A program made the translations under genes and the position numbers. Below the pieces are notes generated by a model that was given only the letters and a program-made list of their open reading frames with translations, was not told where the DNA came from and did not search any database. Of a stretch of 64,000 nt of DNA, positions 34,202 to 45,950 are shown piece after piece; the stretch's first letter is position 1, and every line of letters starts with the position of its first letter. The stretch comes from Juglans regia (lineage: Eukaryota > Streptophyta > Magnoliopsida > Fagales > Juglandaceae): the NCBI RefSeq assembly GCF_001411555.2, contig NC_049901.1, positions 25,718,562 through 25,782,561 on the forward strand, in the 5' to 3' direction.

Positions 34202-34513
34202 TTTCCAATCAGGTCTGATTCTATCTTTTAATTTTAGCATAGTTAAATTTAATTCTAGGGCTTCATTGTTCTAGGGTTGCCAAAAAAAAAAAAAATACAA
34301 ACAAAAAGTAGGCTGCCGAAATTCTTAGAATTTGGGTTTGGTTGAAATTTGCATCACCTAGAGTTTCAAAATTCTAGGGTTTCCTGCATCTCTAAGTTTG
34401 TCAATTGCTTGGAGTGTCGTTCCATTGATTCTCTTCTACTTCATTGTCCATGCTTGTGTGTTTGAATTCAATTGGTTGGTTTTCACAATTGAATATTGTT
34501 GTTTGTGGATGAA

Positions 34514-34632
34514 TTAGAGAAAAGAAAAGAAAAAGAAAAGAAAAGAAAAGAAAAGAAAGGAAAAGAAAAGAAAAGAAAATTCGAAAAAAAGAAAAAAAAA
34601 AAAAAAAAAGAAGAAGATGAGGAAAAGAGAAT
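34514..34632 (+). repeat. Leader purine tract (GAAAA)n, array unit 1
   Basis: About 115 bases, almost only A and G, starting AGAGAAAAGAAAAG, between PBS and gag. Counterparts are at about 38,682-38,795, 42,838-42,945 and 48,504-48,575, with different A-run lengths. Confidence 0.85.
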
Positions 34633-35067
34633 GTAGCATATTCAAAGTTGCTACATAGTTACAACAGAGAGAAAGAAAGAAATTTGTTGATTAAACCTTA
34701 TGATCAAAGGGGCTGCTGCATAAATCACTCAAGTTGGTATATTGTGTTATTATTACTCTTTCATTCGTATAACTTCATTGATTCTTGTGTCATTTCTATT
34801 CCTTCCATGTTTCTCTTGTTCTTGTTTCTTGGATCTAATTACTAGTTGGGATAAAACATGGTTGCTTTCTCTTGATTATGTTCAATTAGTTCTTAAAGAA
34901 CACTTGAGTGGAAAAACTTTTGAGGTAAAAGGCAAGAGAGTGTGAGACTATTATCGGGAAAAAGCCATTAAGAGTGAAACACGAGTAGAGTGCTATTATT
35001 CGAGTGTAAACACGTAAGAGAGTGTGTGAGGTTTTCCACTAACTTTCTTTTTGTGCAGCACATTATA

Positions 35068-37629
35068 ATGTCTCATCGGAGTAGCTCATCACTAAGGGAG
35101 AGAGAATATAACTCATCCATTGTGTTGCAAGCCATGCAACAACAGTTTGAGCATATTAACTTGGTGTTGGGTGAAGTAAGGGATAGTATGGATAATCAAG
35201 AAGCAGTGATTAGAAATTTGCAAGGTGAGAGAGATAGGAGACGACGTGAGCCTGGAATTGAGAATGGGTATAAGAATGGAGAGTTTGGTGAGGATGAGGA
35301 AGGCTTAACATCTGAAGTTGGATGGGGTGGATATAGAGGAGTTAGGCATGGAAGAGGCCTTAGGGCAAACTCTGGGGGTCGAGATGGAGTAGATAAGAAC
35401 CTTGGGAGCATCAAAATGAAAATACCATCATTCCAAGGTAGAACTGACCCTGAAATTTATTTAGAATGGGAGAAAAGAATAGAGTTGGTGTTTGATTGTC
35501 ATAATTACTCTGAGGAGAAGAAGGTGAAGTTGGTTGTAATTGAGTTCACTGATTATGCGATTGTTTGGTGGGATCAATTAGTGACCAATAGGACGAGGAA
35601 TTTTGAGAGGCCTGTAGAAACATGGAGAGAGTTGAAAGCTATCATGAGGCGGAGATTTGTACCTAGCCACTACTATAGAGACCTCTACAAAAAATTACAA
35701 AATCTTATACAGGGGTCTAGGAGTGTAGAGGACTACCATAAGGAGATGGAGGTGGCTATGATTCGGGCTAATGTAGTGGAGGATCGGGAGGCCACGATGA
35801 CAAGATTTTTGAGGGGGTTGAATAGGGAGATAGCCAATGTAGTTGAGTTGCAATATTATGATGAGATAGAGGACATGGTGCACATGGCTATGAAGGTGGA
35901 GAGACGGCTAAAAGGAAAGGGTACATCAAGGTATACTTCGGTTTCTAGTACTCCTTGGAAATCAAGGTGGGACAAAAATGATCAAGTTGTAGCAAAGGGG
36001 AAGACCGAACCACCAAAGGGAAAAGATTTGGGTGAGGCTGAAACCTCAAGAAAAATAGAGAATGAATTGAAAAACAATTATGAGGCCGAGAGTTCAAAAA
36101 AAGAGGAGACTGAAAGAAAAACAGAGAGTGAAAAGAACAAAGAGAGTGAGAAGAAAAAAGAGAATGAGGCCGAAACATCAAAAGAAAGAGAGAGAGAAAA
36201 AGAAAATAGAGAGGTGGTTGAGAGTCAAGAAAAAAGTGTTGAGCCACAAGAGGAAAAAGAAAGAGAGATTGTAGAGAGAAATAAAAAGACAAAAGTGAGT
36301 TTTTATGCTAAGGCAAGCTTTTATGCTAACGAATTTAACGACTCTTTGCCTAGCGTTGTTGTTTCTTTCTTGCAGGGATATGAGGTCGTGATTCCTAGCG
36401 GTGTGTTTAGTGGATTGTCACCTATTAGGGAGATAGAGCACTACATTGATTTTGTGTCAGGTGCGACAATCCCTACCCGACCTTTCTTTGAAGAACATGA
36501 GTCCTTGACACATTTAAAGGGACAAGGTAAGTTGTTGACTATAATGCGTGCTAAGCTAGAGAATTGCATTGAGACTTTTCCTCATGTATTCAAGTACACA
36601 CAAGGTTTGGAAATTTTTGTGGTTGATGCTTTAGCAAGAAGGTATGTCCTTGTCTTCATTTTAGATGCAAAATTGTTGAGACTTGAATATGATAAGGAAT
36701 TGTATGCTAATGATGATGAATTTGCTAGTGTGTATGAGACATGTGAGAAAGCATCTTTTGGTAAGTTCTATAAACTATATTGGTACTTGTTTAGAAAGAA
36801 TAGATTTTGGGTGCCTACTAGTTTTATGCGCAAGTTGCTTGTGTGTGATGGACATGCTGGTTTGTTGGGTAATCTTGGTGTAAGGAAGACTTTTGTTGTG
36901 TTGCATGACTGTTTGTGGGAATATCATTTGCCATTCAAAGACGTGTTACACGAACGTTTGTGGATGTATCATTTGTCATTCATTGATGTATTGCATAAAC
37001 ATTTGCGGGAGTATCATTTGCGTTTCATTGAGTTTGCATATAATTTGGGTGGTCATTCCGGTGAAAATAAGATTTCAGACATGTTGCTTGAACGTTTATG
37101 GGAGTATCATTTGCCATTCATTGACTTGTTGCATGAACGTTTGCGGGAGTATCATTTGTCATTCATTGAGTTTGCATATTGGAGTGGTCATTTTGGTTCG
37201 AGGAAGACTTTAGATGTGCTTCATGAACATTTGTGGGAGTATTGTTTGCCATTCATTGAGTTTACATATAATTGGAGTGTTCATGCTACTACTAAATTTT
37301 CACCAATTGAAATTGTTTGTATACTTAATCCATTTCCTCCTTCAGATTTAAAGTCTTTACTAGTTGATGATAGGAGTAGCTTGGATGGACTATTCCAAAT
37401 TCTTGAACAAATTAATGAAAATGCATATGTAATGGATCTTCCAGGTAAGTATCATGTTTCTACTATTTTCAATATTACTAACAAATTTCCCTTTGATCCA
37501 GGTGGAGATTCGAGGTCGAATCCTTTTGAGGAGAGGGGGAATGATGAGAACCAAGATGGACCTAGTCTTAAAGATCATTTGCAACTTCCAGATGGGCCAA
37601 GAAGATCAAGGAGACAATGCAAGGATTGA
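35068..37629 (+). CDS. gag: L1a Gag-like polyprotein, array unit 1 (853 codons, intact)
   Basis: I chose the ATG at 35,068 (MSHRSSSS) because it is conserved in all L1 copies; an upstream in-frame ATG at 34,990 gives 879 codons. TTTTTGTGCAG just before the ATG resembles a splice acceptor. Gag domain: about residues 120-290 (YLEWEKRIELVF, VWWDQL, MRRRFVPSHYYRDLY). A Lys/Glu-rich linker follows (about 310-410), then SVVVSFLQGYEV and IEHYIDFVSG joined to HESLTHLKGQGK. About six 15-residue repeats (LWEYHLPFI-type; DNA 36,898-37,265) and an integrase C-terminal piece follow. The stop lies 87 bp inside the next LTR (GPRRSRRQCKD). It lacks the CCHC knuckle, PR, RT and integrase catalytic residues. 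By family logic it would be the structural protein of a non-autonomous element. Confidence 0.85.
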   Translation: MSHRSSSSLREREYNSSIVLQAMQQQFEHINLVLGEVRDSMDNQEAVIRNLQGERDRRRREPGIENGYKNGEFGEDEEGLTSEVGWGGYRGVRHGRGLRANSGGRDGVDKNLGSIKMKIPSFQGRTDPEIYLEWEKRIELVFDCHNYSEEKKVKLVVIEFTDYAIVWWDQLVTNRTRNFERPVETWRELKAIMRRRFVPSHYYRDLYKKLQNLIQGSRSVEDYHKEMEVAMIRANVVEDREATMTRFLRGLNREIANVVELQYYDEIEDMVHMAMKVERRLKGKGTSRYTSVSSTPWKSRWDKNDQVVAKGKTEPPKGKDLGEAETSRKIENELKNNYEAESSKKEETERKTESEKNKESEKKKENEAETSKEREREKENREVVESQEKSVEPQEEKEREIVERNKKTKVSFYAKASFYANEFNDSLPSVVVSFLQGYEVVIPSGVFSGLSPIREIEHYIDFVSGATIPTRPFFEEHESLTHLKGQGKLLTIMRAKLENCIETFPHVFKYTQGLEIFVVDALARRYVLVFILDAKLLRLEYDKELYANDDEFASVYETCEKASFGKFYKLYWYLFRKNRFWVPTSFMRKLLVCDGHAGLLGNLGVRKTFVVLHDCLWEYHLPFKDVLHERLWMYHLSFIDVLHKHLREYHLRFIEFAYNLGGHSGENKISDMLLERLWEYHLPFIDLLHERLREYHLSFIEFAYWSGHFGSRKTLDVLHEHLWEYCLPFIEFTYNWSVHATTKFSPIEIVCILNPFPPSDLKSLLVDDRSSLDGLFQILEQINENAYVMDLPGKYHVSTIFNITNKFPFDPGGDSRSNPFEERGNDENQDGPSLKDHLQLPDGPRRSRRQCKD
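36898..37265 (+). repeat. 45-bp in-frame minisatellite from integrase debris
   Basis: About six repeats of a 15-codon unit (core TTGCATGAACGTTTG..GAGTATCATTTGCC). Each unit fuses the integrase zinc-finger LHEH motif to the [13 protein letters not shown] motif of the distal core. Two longer units contain FAYNLGGHSGENKISDM and FAYWSGHFGSRKTLDV inserts. The same array lies at about 41,057-41,424 and 45,219-45,586, and on the minus strand near 20,050-20,390 and 8,620-9,000. Confidence 0.88.
37528..37541 (+). other. Polypurine tract, array unit 1
   Basis: GAGGAGAGGGGGAA directly before the LTR start TGATGAG. It is translated within the polyprotein (FEERGN). The same tract ends at 41,700 and 45,862 in the other units. 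Confidence 0.9.
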
Positions 37630-38348
37630 TGCAATCCACTTGGGACAAGTTTAGCAAGAGCCCAACATTCAAGATGGGGCTTGAAGGATGAAGATCCAGT
37701 TTTAATTCATTCGATCAGCTACGGAAGAGGGCAATGACAAGACTTAAAGGCTTTGGGCTCTTGAAGGGTTTCAACTTATTTAATTCATTTAAAGAACTTA
37801 TTTTATTAGTTTAGAATATTTGAGTTTATTATGGGAAGTACTTAAGGGGGCCTATGCAAGGGCATGTTGGGAAAGTTATTATTTTATTGAACTAGGGTTA
37901 GGATTACTGTAGCCGAGTTACTGTAGCACGGCACTGTAGCCGCGACACTGTTCATCCAGGGGCACTTTTGGAAGATGGGGGTTTATTTTGACTAGGGTTT
38001 CATTAGGTTTTGCTTTTAATACTCTATGTAGCCTCATTCTAATCAGATTATGAAGTTTATGAAATTTGATGAATTTATTCATTGTGAGTTGAGTTTTACT
38101 CCTCTTGTTCTTAATTGAACTTTTGAACTTATCAAAGGTAAATCACAACCTTTGTGGCGTTCCTCCTTTGTAATCTGGATTCTTGAGATAGGTTCTTCAA
38201 CGGGTCTAGATTTTCATATAATCTAGGTTCTTGAAACGAGTTCTCATCGGGTCTAGGTTCTCCATCCATTGACTTGATTTTGGCTTTTTTGGGAAGTTTT
38301 CAAATTGACTGTGGGTTCAAGGGATTTCATTCCCGCGGGTTCATATCA
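37542..38348 (+). repeat. Array LTR 2 (shared by units 1 and 2)
   Basis: 807 bp, preceded by a PPT and followed by TT and a PBS at 38,351. It has the private variants GAGATAGGTTC and TTTTCATATAATC, shared only with LTR 3. Confidence 0.95.
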
Positions 38349-39240
38349 TTTGGTATCAGAGCAAGGTTTCCAATCAGGTCTGATTCTATCTTTTAATTTT
38401 AGCATAGTTAAATTTAATTCTAGGGCTTCATTGTTCTAGGGTTGCCAAAAAAAAAAAAATACAAACAAAAAGTAGGCTGCCGAAATTCTTAGAATTTGGG
38501 TTTGGCTGAAATTTGCATCACCTAGAGTTTCAAAATTCTAGGGTTTCCTGCATCTCTAAGTTTGTCAATTGCTTGGAGTGTCGTTCCATTGATTCTCTTC
38601 TACTTCATTGTCCATGCTTGTGTGTTTTGAATTCAATTGGTTGGTTTTCACAATTGAATATTGCTGTTTGTGGATGAATTAGAGAGAAGAAAAGAAAGGA
38701 AAAGAAAAGAAAAGAAAAGAAAAGAAAGGAAAGGAAAAGAAAAGAAAAGAAAATTCGAAAAAAAAAAAAAAAAAAAAAAAAAGAAGAAGATGAGGAAAAG
38801 AGAATGTAGCATATTCAAAGTTGCTACATAGTTACAACAGAGAGAAAGAAAGAAATTTGTTGATTAAACCTTATGATCAAAGGGGCTGCTGCATAAATCA
38901 CTCAAGTTGGTATATTGTGTTATTGTTACTCTTTCATTCGTATAACTTCATTGATTCTTGTGTCATTTCTATTCCTTCCATGTTTCTCTTGTTCTTGTTT
39001 CTTGGATCTAATTACTAGTTGGGATAAAACATGGTTGCTTTCTCTTGATTATGTTCAATTAGTTCTTAAAGAACACTTGAGTGGAAAAACTTTTGAGGTA
39101 AAAGGCAAGAGAGTGTGAGACTATTATCGGGAAAAAGCCATTAAGAGTGAAACACGAGTAGAGTGCTATTATTCGAGTGTAAACACGTAAGAGAGTGTGT
39201 GAGGTTTTCCACTAACTTTCTTTTTGTGCAGCACATTATA

Positions 39241-41788
39241 ATGTCTCATCGGAGTAGCTCATCACTAAGGGAGAGAGAATATAACTCATCCATTGTGTTG
39301 CAAGCCATGCAACAACAGTTTGAGCATATTAACTTGGTGTTGGGTGAAGTAAGGGATAGTATGAATAATCAAGAAGCAGTGATTAGAAATTTGCAAGGTG
39401 AGAGAGATAGGAGACGACGTGAGCCTGGAATTGAGAATGGGTATAAGAATGGAGAGTTTGGTGAGGATGAGGAAGGCTTAACATCTGAAGTTGGATGGGG
39501 TGGATATAGAGGAGTTAGGCATGGAAGAGGCCTTAGGGCAAACTCTGGGGGTCGAGATGGAGTAGATAAGAACCTTGGGAGCATCAAAATGAAAATACCA
39601 TCATTCCAAGGTAGAACTGACCCTGAAATTTATTTAGAATGGGAGAAAAGAATAGAGTTGGTGTTTGATTGTCATAATTACTCTGAGGAGAAGAAGGTGA
39701 AGTTGGTTGTAATTGAGTTCACTGATTATGCGATTGTTTGGTGGGATCAATTAGTGACCAATACGAGGAGGAATCTTGAGAGGCCTGTAGAAACATGGGA
39801 GAGTTGAAAGGCATCCTTGAAGAGGCGGGATTTGTACCTAGCCACTACTATAGAACCTACCAATTACAAATCTTACTCTGAGGGTCTAGGTGTGGAGACA
39901 TAGAGATAGAGGTAATATGATTCGGGCTAATGTAGTGGAGGATCGGGAGGCCACGATGACAAGATTTTTGAGGGGGTTGAATAGGGAGATAGCCAATGTA
40001 GTTGAGTTGCAATATTATGATGAGATAGAGGACATGGTGCACATGGCTATGAAGGTGGAGAGACGGCTAAAAGGAAAGGGTACATCAAGGTATACTTCGG
40101 TTTCTAGTACTCCTTGGAAATCAAGGTGGGACAAAAATGATCAAGTTGTAGCAAAGGGGAAGACCGAACCACCAAAGGGAAAAGATTTGGGTGAGGCTGA
40201 AACCTCAAGAAAAATAGAGAATGAATTGAAAAACAATTATGAGGCCGAGAGTTCAAAAAAAGAGGAGACTGAAAGAAAAACAGAGAGTGAAAAGAACAAA
40301 GAGAGTGAGAAGAAAAAAGAGAATGAGGCCGAAACATCAAAAGAAAGAGAGAGAGAAAAAGAAAATAGAGAGGTGGTTGAGAGTCAAGAAAAAAGTGTTG
40401 AGCCACAAGAGGAAAAAGAAAGAGAGATTGTAGAGAGAAATAAAAAGACAAAAGTGAGTTTTTATGCTAAGGCAAGCTTTTATGCTAACGAATTTAACGA
40501 CTCTTTGCCTAGCGTTGTTGTTTCTTTCTTGCAGGGATATGAGGTCGTGATTCCTAGCGGTGTGTTTAGTGGATTGTCACCTATTAGGGAGATAGAGCAC
40601 TACATTGATTTTGTGTCAGGTGCGACAATCCCTACCCGACCTTTCTTTGAAGAACATGAGTCCTTGACACATTTAAAGGGACAAGGTAAGTTGTTGACTA
40701 TAATGCGTGCTAAGCTAGAGAATTGCATTGAGACTTTTCCTCATGTATTCAAGTACACACAAGGTTTGGAAATTTTTGTGGTTGATGCTTTAGCAAGAAG
40801 GTATGTCCTTGTCTTCATTTTAGATGCAAAATTGTTGAGACTTGAATATGATAAGGAATTGTATGCTAATGATGATGAATTTGCTAGTGTGTATGAGACA
40901 TGTGAGAAAGCATCTTTTGGTAAGTTCTATAAACTATATTGGTACTTGTTTAGAAAGAATAGATTTTGGGTGCCTACTAGTTTTATGCGCAAGTTGCTTG
41001 TGTGTGATGGACATGCTGGTTTGTTGGGTAATCTTGGTGTAAGGAAGACTTTTGTTGTGTTGCATGACTGTTTGTGGGAATATCATTTGCCATTCAAAGA
41101 CGTGTTACACGAACGTTTGTGGATGTATCATTTGTCATTCATTGATGTATTGCATAAACATTTGCGGGAGTATCATTTGCGTTTCATTGAGTTTGCATAT
41201 AATTTGGGTGGTCATTCCGGTGAAAATAAGATTTCAGACATGTTGCTTGAACGTTTATGGGAGTATCATTTGCCATTCATTGACTTGTTGCATGAACGTT
41301 TGCGGGAGTATCATTTGCCATTCATTGAGTTTGCATATTGGAGTGGTCATTTTGGTTCGAGGAAGACTTTAGATGTGCTTCATGAACATTTGTGGGAGTA
41401 TTGTTTGCCATTCATTGAGTTTACATATAATTGGAGTGTTCATGCTACTACTAAATTTTCACCAATTGAAATTGTTTGTATACTTAATCCATTTCCTCCT
41501 TCAGATTTAAAGTCTTTACTAGTTGATGATAGGAGTAGCTTGGATGGACTATTCCAAATTCTTGAACAAATTAATGAAAATGCATATGTAATGGATCTTC
41601 CAGGTAAGTATCATGTTTCTACTATTTTCAATATTACTAACAAATTTCCCTTTGATCCAGGTGGAGATTCGAGGTCGAATCCTTTTGAGGAGAGGGGGAA
41701 TGATGAGAACCAAGATGGACCTAGTCTTAAAGATCATTTGCAACTTCCAGATGGGCCAAGAAGATCAATGAGACAATGCAAGGATTGA
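39241..41788 (+). pseudogene. gag: L1a Gag-like polyprotein, array unit 2 (broken at 39.8 kb)
   Basis: It is nearly identical to unit 1 outside one short segment. From about 39,797 to 39,916 a dense series of small insertions and deletions breaks the gag frame: the first frame stops at 39,807 (ETWES). The frame re-opens at 39,890 and then runs to 41,788 without a stop. The damaged segment covers the RRRFVPSHYYRDLYKKL and SVEDYHKEME part of the gag domain. The rest (charged linker, repeats, integrase end, LTR-encoded terminus) is intact. Confidence 0.88.
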
Positions 41789-42507
41789 TGCAATCCACTT
41801 GGGACAAGTTTAGCAAGAGCCCAACATTCAAGATGGGGCTTGAAGGATGAAGATCCAGTTTTAATTCATTCGATCAGCTACGGAAGAGGGCAATGATAAG
41901 ACTTAAAGGCTTTGGGCTCTTGAAGGGTTTCAACTTATTTAATTCATTTAAAGAACTTATTTTATTAGTTTAGAATATTTGAGTTTATTATGGGAAGTAC
42001 TTAAGGGGGCCTATGCAAGGGCATGTTGGGAAAGTTATTATTTTATTGAACTAGGGTTAGGATTACTGTAGCCGAGTTACTGTAGCACGGCACTGTAGCC
42101 GCGACACTGTTCATCCAGGGGCACTTTTGGAAGATGGGGGTTTATTTTGACTAGGGTTTCATTAGGTTTTGCTTTTAATACTCTATGTAGCCTCATTCTA
42201 ATCAGATTATGAAGTTTATGAAATTTGATGAATTTATTCATTGTGAGTTGAGTTTTACTCCTCTTGTTCTTAATTGAACTTTTGAACTTATCAAAGGTAA
42301 ATCACAACCTTTGTGGCGTTCCTCCTTTGTAATCTGGATTCTTGAGATAGGTTCTTCAACGGGTCTAGATTTTCATATAATCTAGGTTCTTGAAACGAGT
42401 TCTCATCGGGTCTAGGTTCTCCATCCATTGACTTGATTTTGGCTTTTTTGGGAAGTTTTCAAATTGACTGTGGGTTCAAGGGATTTCATTCCCGCGGGTT
42501 CATATCA
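41701..42507 (+). repeat. Array LTR 3 (shared by units 2 and 3)
   Basis: 807 bp, preceded by a PPT and followed by TT and a PBS at 42,510. It is nearly the same as LTR 2. Confidence 0.95.
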
Positions 42508-43388
42508 TTTGGTATCAGAGCAAGGTTTCCAATCAGGTCTGATTCTATCTTTTAATTTTAGCATAGTTAAATTTAATTCTAGGGCTTCATTGTTCTAGGG
42601 TTGCCAAAAAAAAAAAAAATACAAACAAAAAGTAGGCTGCCGAAATTCTTAGAATTTGGGTTTGGTTGAAATTTGCATCACCTAGAGTTTCAAAATTCTA
42701 GGGTTTCCTGCATCTCTAAGTTTGTCAATTGCTTGGAGTGTCGTTCCATTGATTCTCTTCTACTTCATTGTCCATGCTTGTGTGTTTGAATTCAATTGGT
42801 TGGTTTTCACAATTGAATATTGTTGTTTGTGGATGAATTAGAGAAAAGAAAAGAAAAAGAAAAGAAAAGAAAAGAAAAGAAAGGAAAAGAAAAGAAAAGA
42901 AAATTCGAAAAAAAGAAAAAAAAAAAAGAAAAGAAGAAGATGAGGAAAAGAGAATGTAGCATATTCAAAGTTGCTACATAGTTACAACAGAGAGAAAGAA
43001 AGAAATTTGTTGATTAAACCTTATGATCAAAGGGGCTGCTGCATAAATCACTCAAGTTGGTATATTGTGTTATTGTTACTCTTTCATTCGTATAACTTCA
43101 TTGATTCTTGTGTCATTTCTATTCCTTCCATGTTTCTCTTGTTCTTGTTTCTTGGATCTAATTACTAGTTGGGATAAAACAAGGTTGCTTTCTCTTGATT
43201 ATGTTCAATTAGTTCTTAAAGAACTTGAGTGGAAAAACTTTTGAGGTAAAAGGCAAGAGAGTGTGAGACTATTATCGGGAAAAAGCCATTAAGAGTGAAA
43301 CACGAGTAGAGTGCTATTATTCGAGTGTAAACACGTAAGAGAGTGTGTGAGGTTTTCCACTAACTTTCTTTTTGTGCAGCACATTATA

Positions 43389-45950
43389 ATGTCTCATCGG
43401 AGTAGCTCATCACTAAGGGGGAGAGAATATAACTCATCCATTGTGTTGCAAGCCATGCAACAACAGTTTGAGCATATTAACTTGGTGTTGGGTGAAGTAA
43501 GGGATAGTATGGATAATCAAGAAGCAGTGATTAGAAATTTGCAAGGTGAGAGAGATAGGAGACGACGTGAGCCTGGAATTGAGAATGGGTATAAGAATGG
43601 AGAGTTTGGTGAGGATGAGGAAGGCTTAACATCTGAAGTTGGATGGGGTGGATATAGAGGAGTTAGGCATGGAAGAGGCCTTAGGGCAAACTCTGGGGGT
43701 CGAGATGGAGTAGATAAGAACCTTGGGAGCATCAAAATGAAAATACCATCATTCCAAGGTAGAACTGACCCTGAAATTTATTTAGAGTGGGAGAAAAAAA
43801 TAGAGTTGGTGTTTGATTGTCATATTTACTCTGAGGAGAAGAAGGTGAAGTTGGTTGTAATTGTGTTCATTGATTATGCGATTGTTTGGTGGGATCAATT
43901 AGTGACCAATAGGAGGAGGAATCTTGAGAGGCCTGTAGAAACATGGAGAGAGTTGAAAGCTATCATGAGGCGGAGATTTGTACCTAGCCACTACTATAGA
44001 GACCTCTACCAAAAATTACAAAATCTTATACAGGGGTCTAGGAGTGTAGATGACTACCATAAGGAGATGGAGGTGACTATGATTCGGGCTAATGTAGTGG
44101 AGGATCGGGAGGCCACGATGACAAGATTTTTGAGGGGGTTGAATAGGGAGATAGCCAATGTAGTTGAGTTGCAATATTATGATGAGATAGAGGACATGGT
44201 GCACATGGCTATGAAGGTGGAGAGACGGCTAAAAGGAAAGGGTACATCAAGGTATACTTCGGTTTCTAGTACTCCTTGGAAATCAAGGTGGGACAAAAAT
44301 GATCAAGTTGTAGCAAAGGGGAAGACCGAACCACCAAAGGGAAAAGATTTGGGTGAGGCTGAAACCTCAAGAAAAATAGAGAATGAATTGAAAAATAATT
44401 ATGAGGCCGAGAGTTCAAAAAAAGAGGAGACTGAAAGAAAAACAGAGAGTGAAAAGAACAAAGAGAGTGAGAAGAAAAAAGAGAATGAGGCCGAAACATC
44501 AAAAGAAAGAGAGAGAGAAAAAGAAAATAGAGAGGTGGTTGAGAATCAAGAAAAAAGTGTTGAGCCACAAGAGGAAAAAGAAAGAGAGATTGTAGAGAGA
44601 AATAAAAAGACAAAAGTGAGTTTTTATGCTAAGGCAAGCTTTTATGCTAACGAATTTAACAACCCTTTGCCTAGCGTTGTTGTTTCTTTCTTGCAGGGAT
44701 ATGAGGTCGTGATTCCTAGCGGTGTGTTTAGTGGATTGTCACCTATTAGGGAGATAGAGCACTACATTGATTTTGTGTCAGGTGCGACAATCCCGACCCG
44801 ACCTTTCTTTGAAGAACATGAGTCCTTAAAACATTTAAAGGGACAAGGTAAGTTGTTGACTATAATGCGTGCTAAGCGAGAGAATTGCATTGAGACTTTT
44901 CCTCATGTATTCAAGTACACACAAGGTTTGGAAATTTTTGTGGTTGATGCTTTAGCAAGAAGGTATGTCCTTGTCTTCATTTTAGATGCAAAATTGTTAA
45001 GACTTGAATATGATAAGGAATTGTATGCTAATGATGATGAATTTGCTAGTGTGTATGAGACATGTGAGAAAGCATCTTTTGGTAAGTTCTATAAACTAGA
45101 TTGGTACTTGTTTAGAAAGAATAGATTTTGGGTGCCTACTAGTTTTATGCGCAAGTTGCTTGTGTGTGATGGACATGCTGGTTTGTTGGGTAATCTTGGT
45201 GTAAGGAAGACTTTTGTTGTGTTGCATGACTGTTTGTGGGAATATCATTTGCCATTCAAAGACGTGTTACACGAACGTTTGTGGATGTATCATTTGTCAT
45301 TCATTGATGTATTGCATAAACATTTGCGGGAGTAGCATTTGCGTTTCATTGAGTTTGCATATAATTTGGGTGGTCATTCCGGTGAAAATAAGATTTCAGA
45401 CATGTTGCTTGAACGTTTATGGGAGTATCATTTGCCATTCATTGACTTGTTGCATGAACGTTTGCGGGAGTATCATTTGTCATTCATTGAGTTTGCATAT
45501 TGGAGTGGTCATTTTGGTTCGAGGAAGACTTTAGATGTGCTTCATGAACATTTGTGGGAGTATTGTTTGCCATTCATTGAGTTTACATATAATTGGAGTG
45601 TTCATGCTACTACTAAATTTTCACCAATTGAAATTGTTTGTATACTTAATCCATTTCCTCCTTCAGATTTAAAGTCTTTACTAGTTGATGATAGGAGTAG
45701 CTTGGATGGACTATTCCAAATTCTTGAACAAATTAATGAAAATGCATATGTAATGGATCTTCCAGGTAAGTATCATGTTTCTACTATTTTCAATATTACT
45801 AACAATTTTCCCTTTGATCCAGGTGGAGATTCGAGGTCGAATCCTTTTGAGGAGAGGGGGAATGATGAGAACCAAGATGGACCTAGTCTTAAAGATCATT
45901 TGCAACTTCCAGATGGGCCAAGAAGATCAAGGAGACAATGCAAGGATTGA
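43389..45950 (+). pseudogene. gag: L1a Gag-like polyprotein, array unit 3 (one nonsense codon)
   Basis: The frame is open from the ATG at 43,389 to a TAG at 45,333-45,335, which replaces the TAT of REYHL in the third 15-residue repeat. It re-opens at 45,339 and runs to 45,950. The gag domain and charged linker are intact, so a shorter Gag of about 648 residues could still be made. It differs from units 1 and 2 at scattered residues (KIELVF, VIVFIDYA, FNNPLPS), so it is the most diverged unit. Confidence 0.88.

Noticed and set aside
36893..37213. Cys-rich 106-codon frame (CGSIICHSL repeats) as a secreted peptide gene
   Set aside because: It is an alternative frame of the 45-bp integrase-derived repeat. 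It recurs at every copy and has no separate start context.
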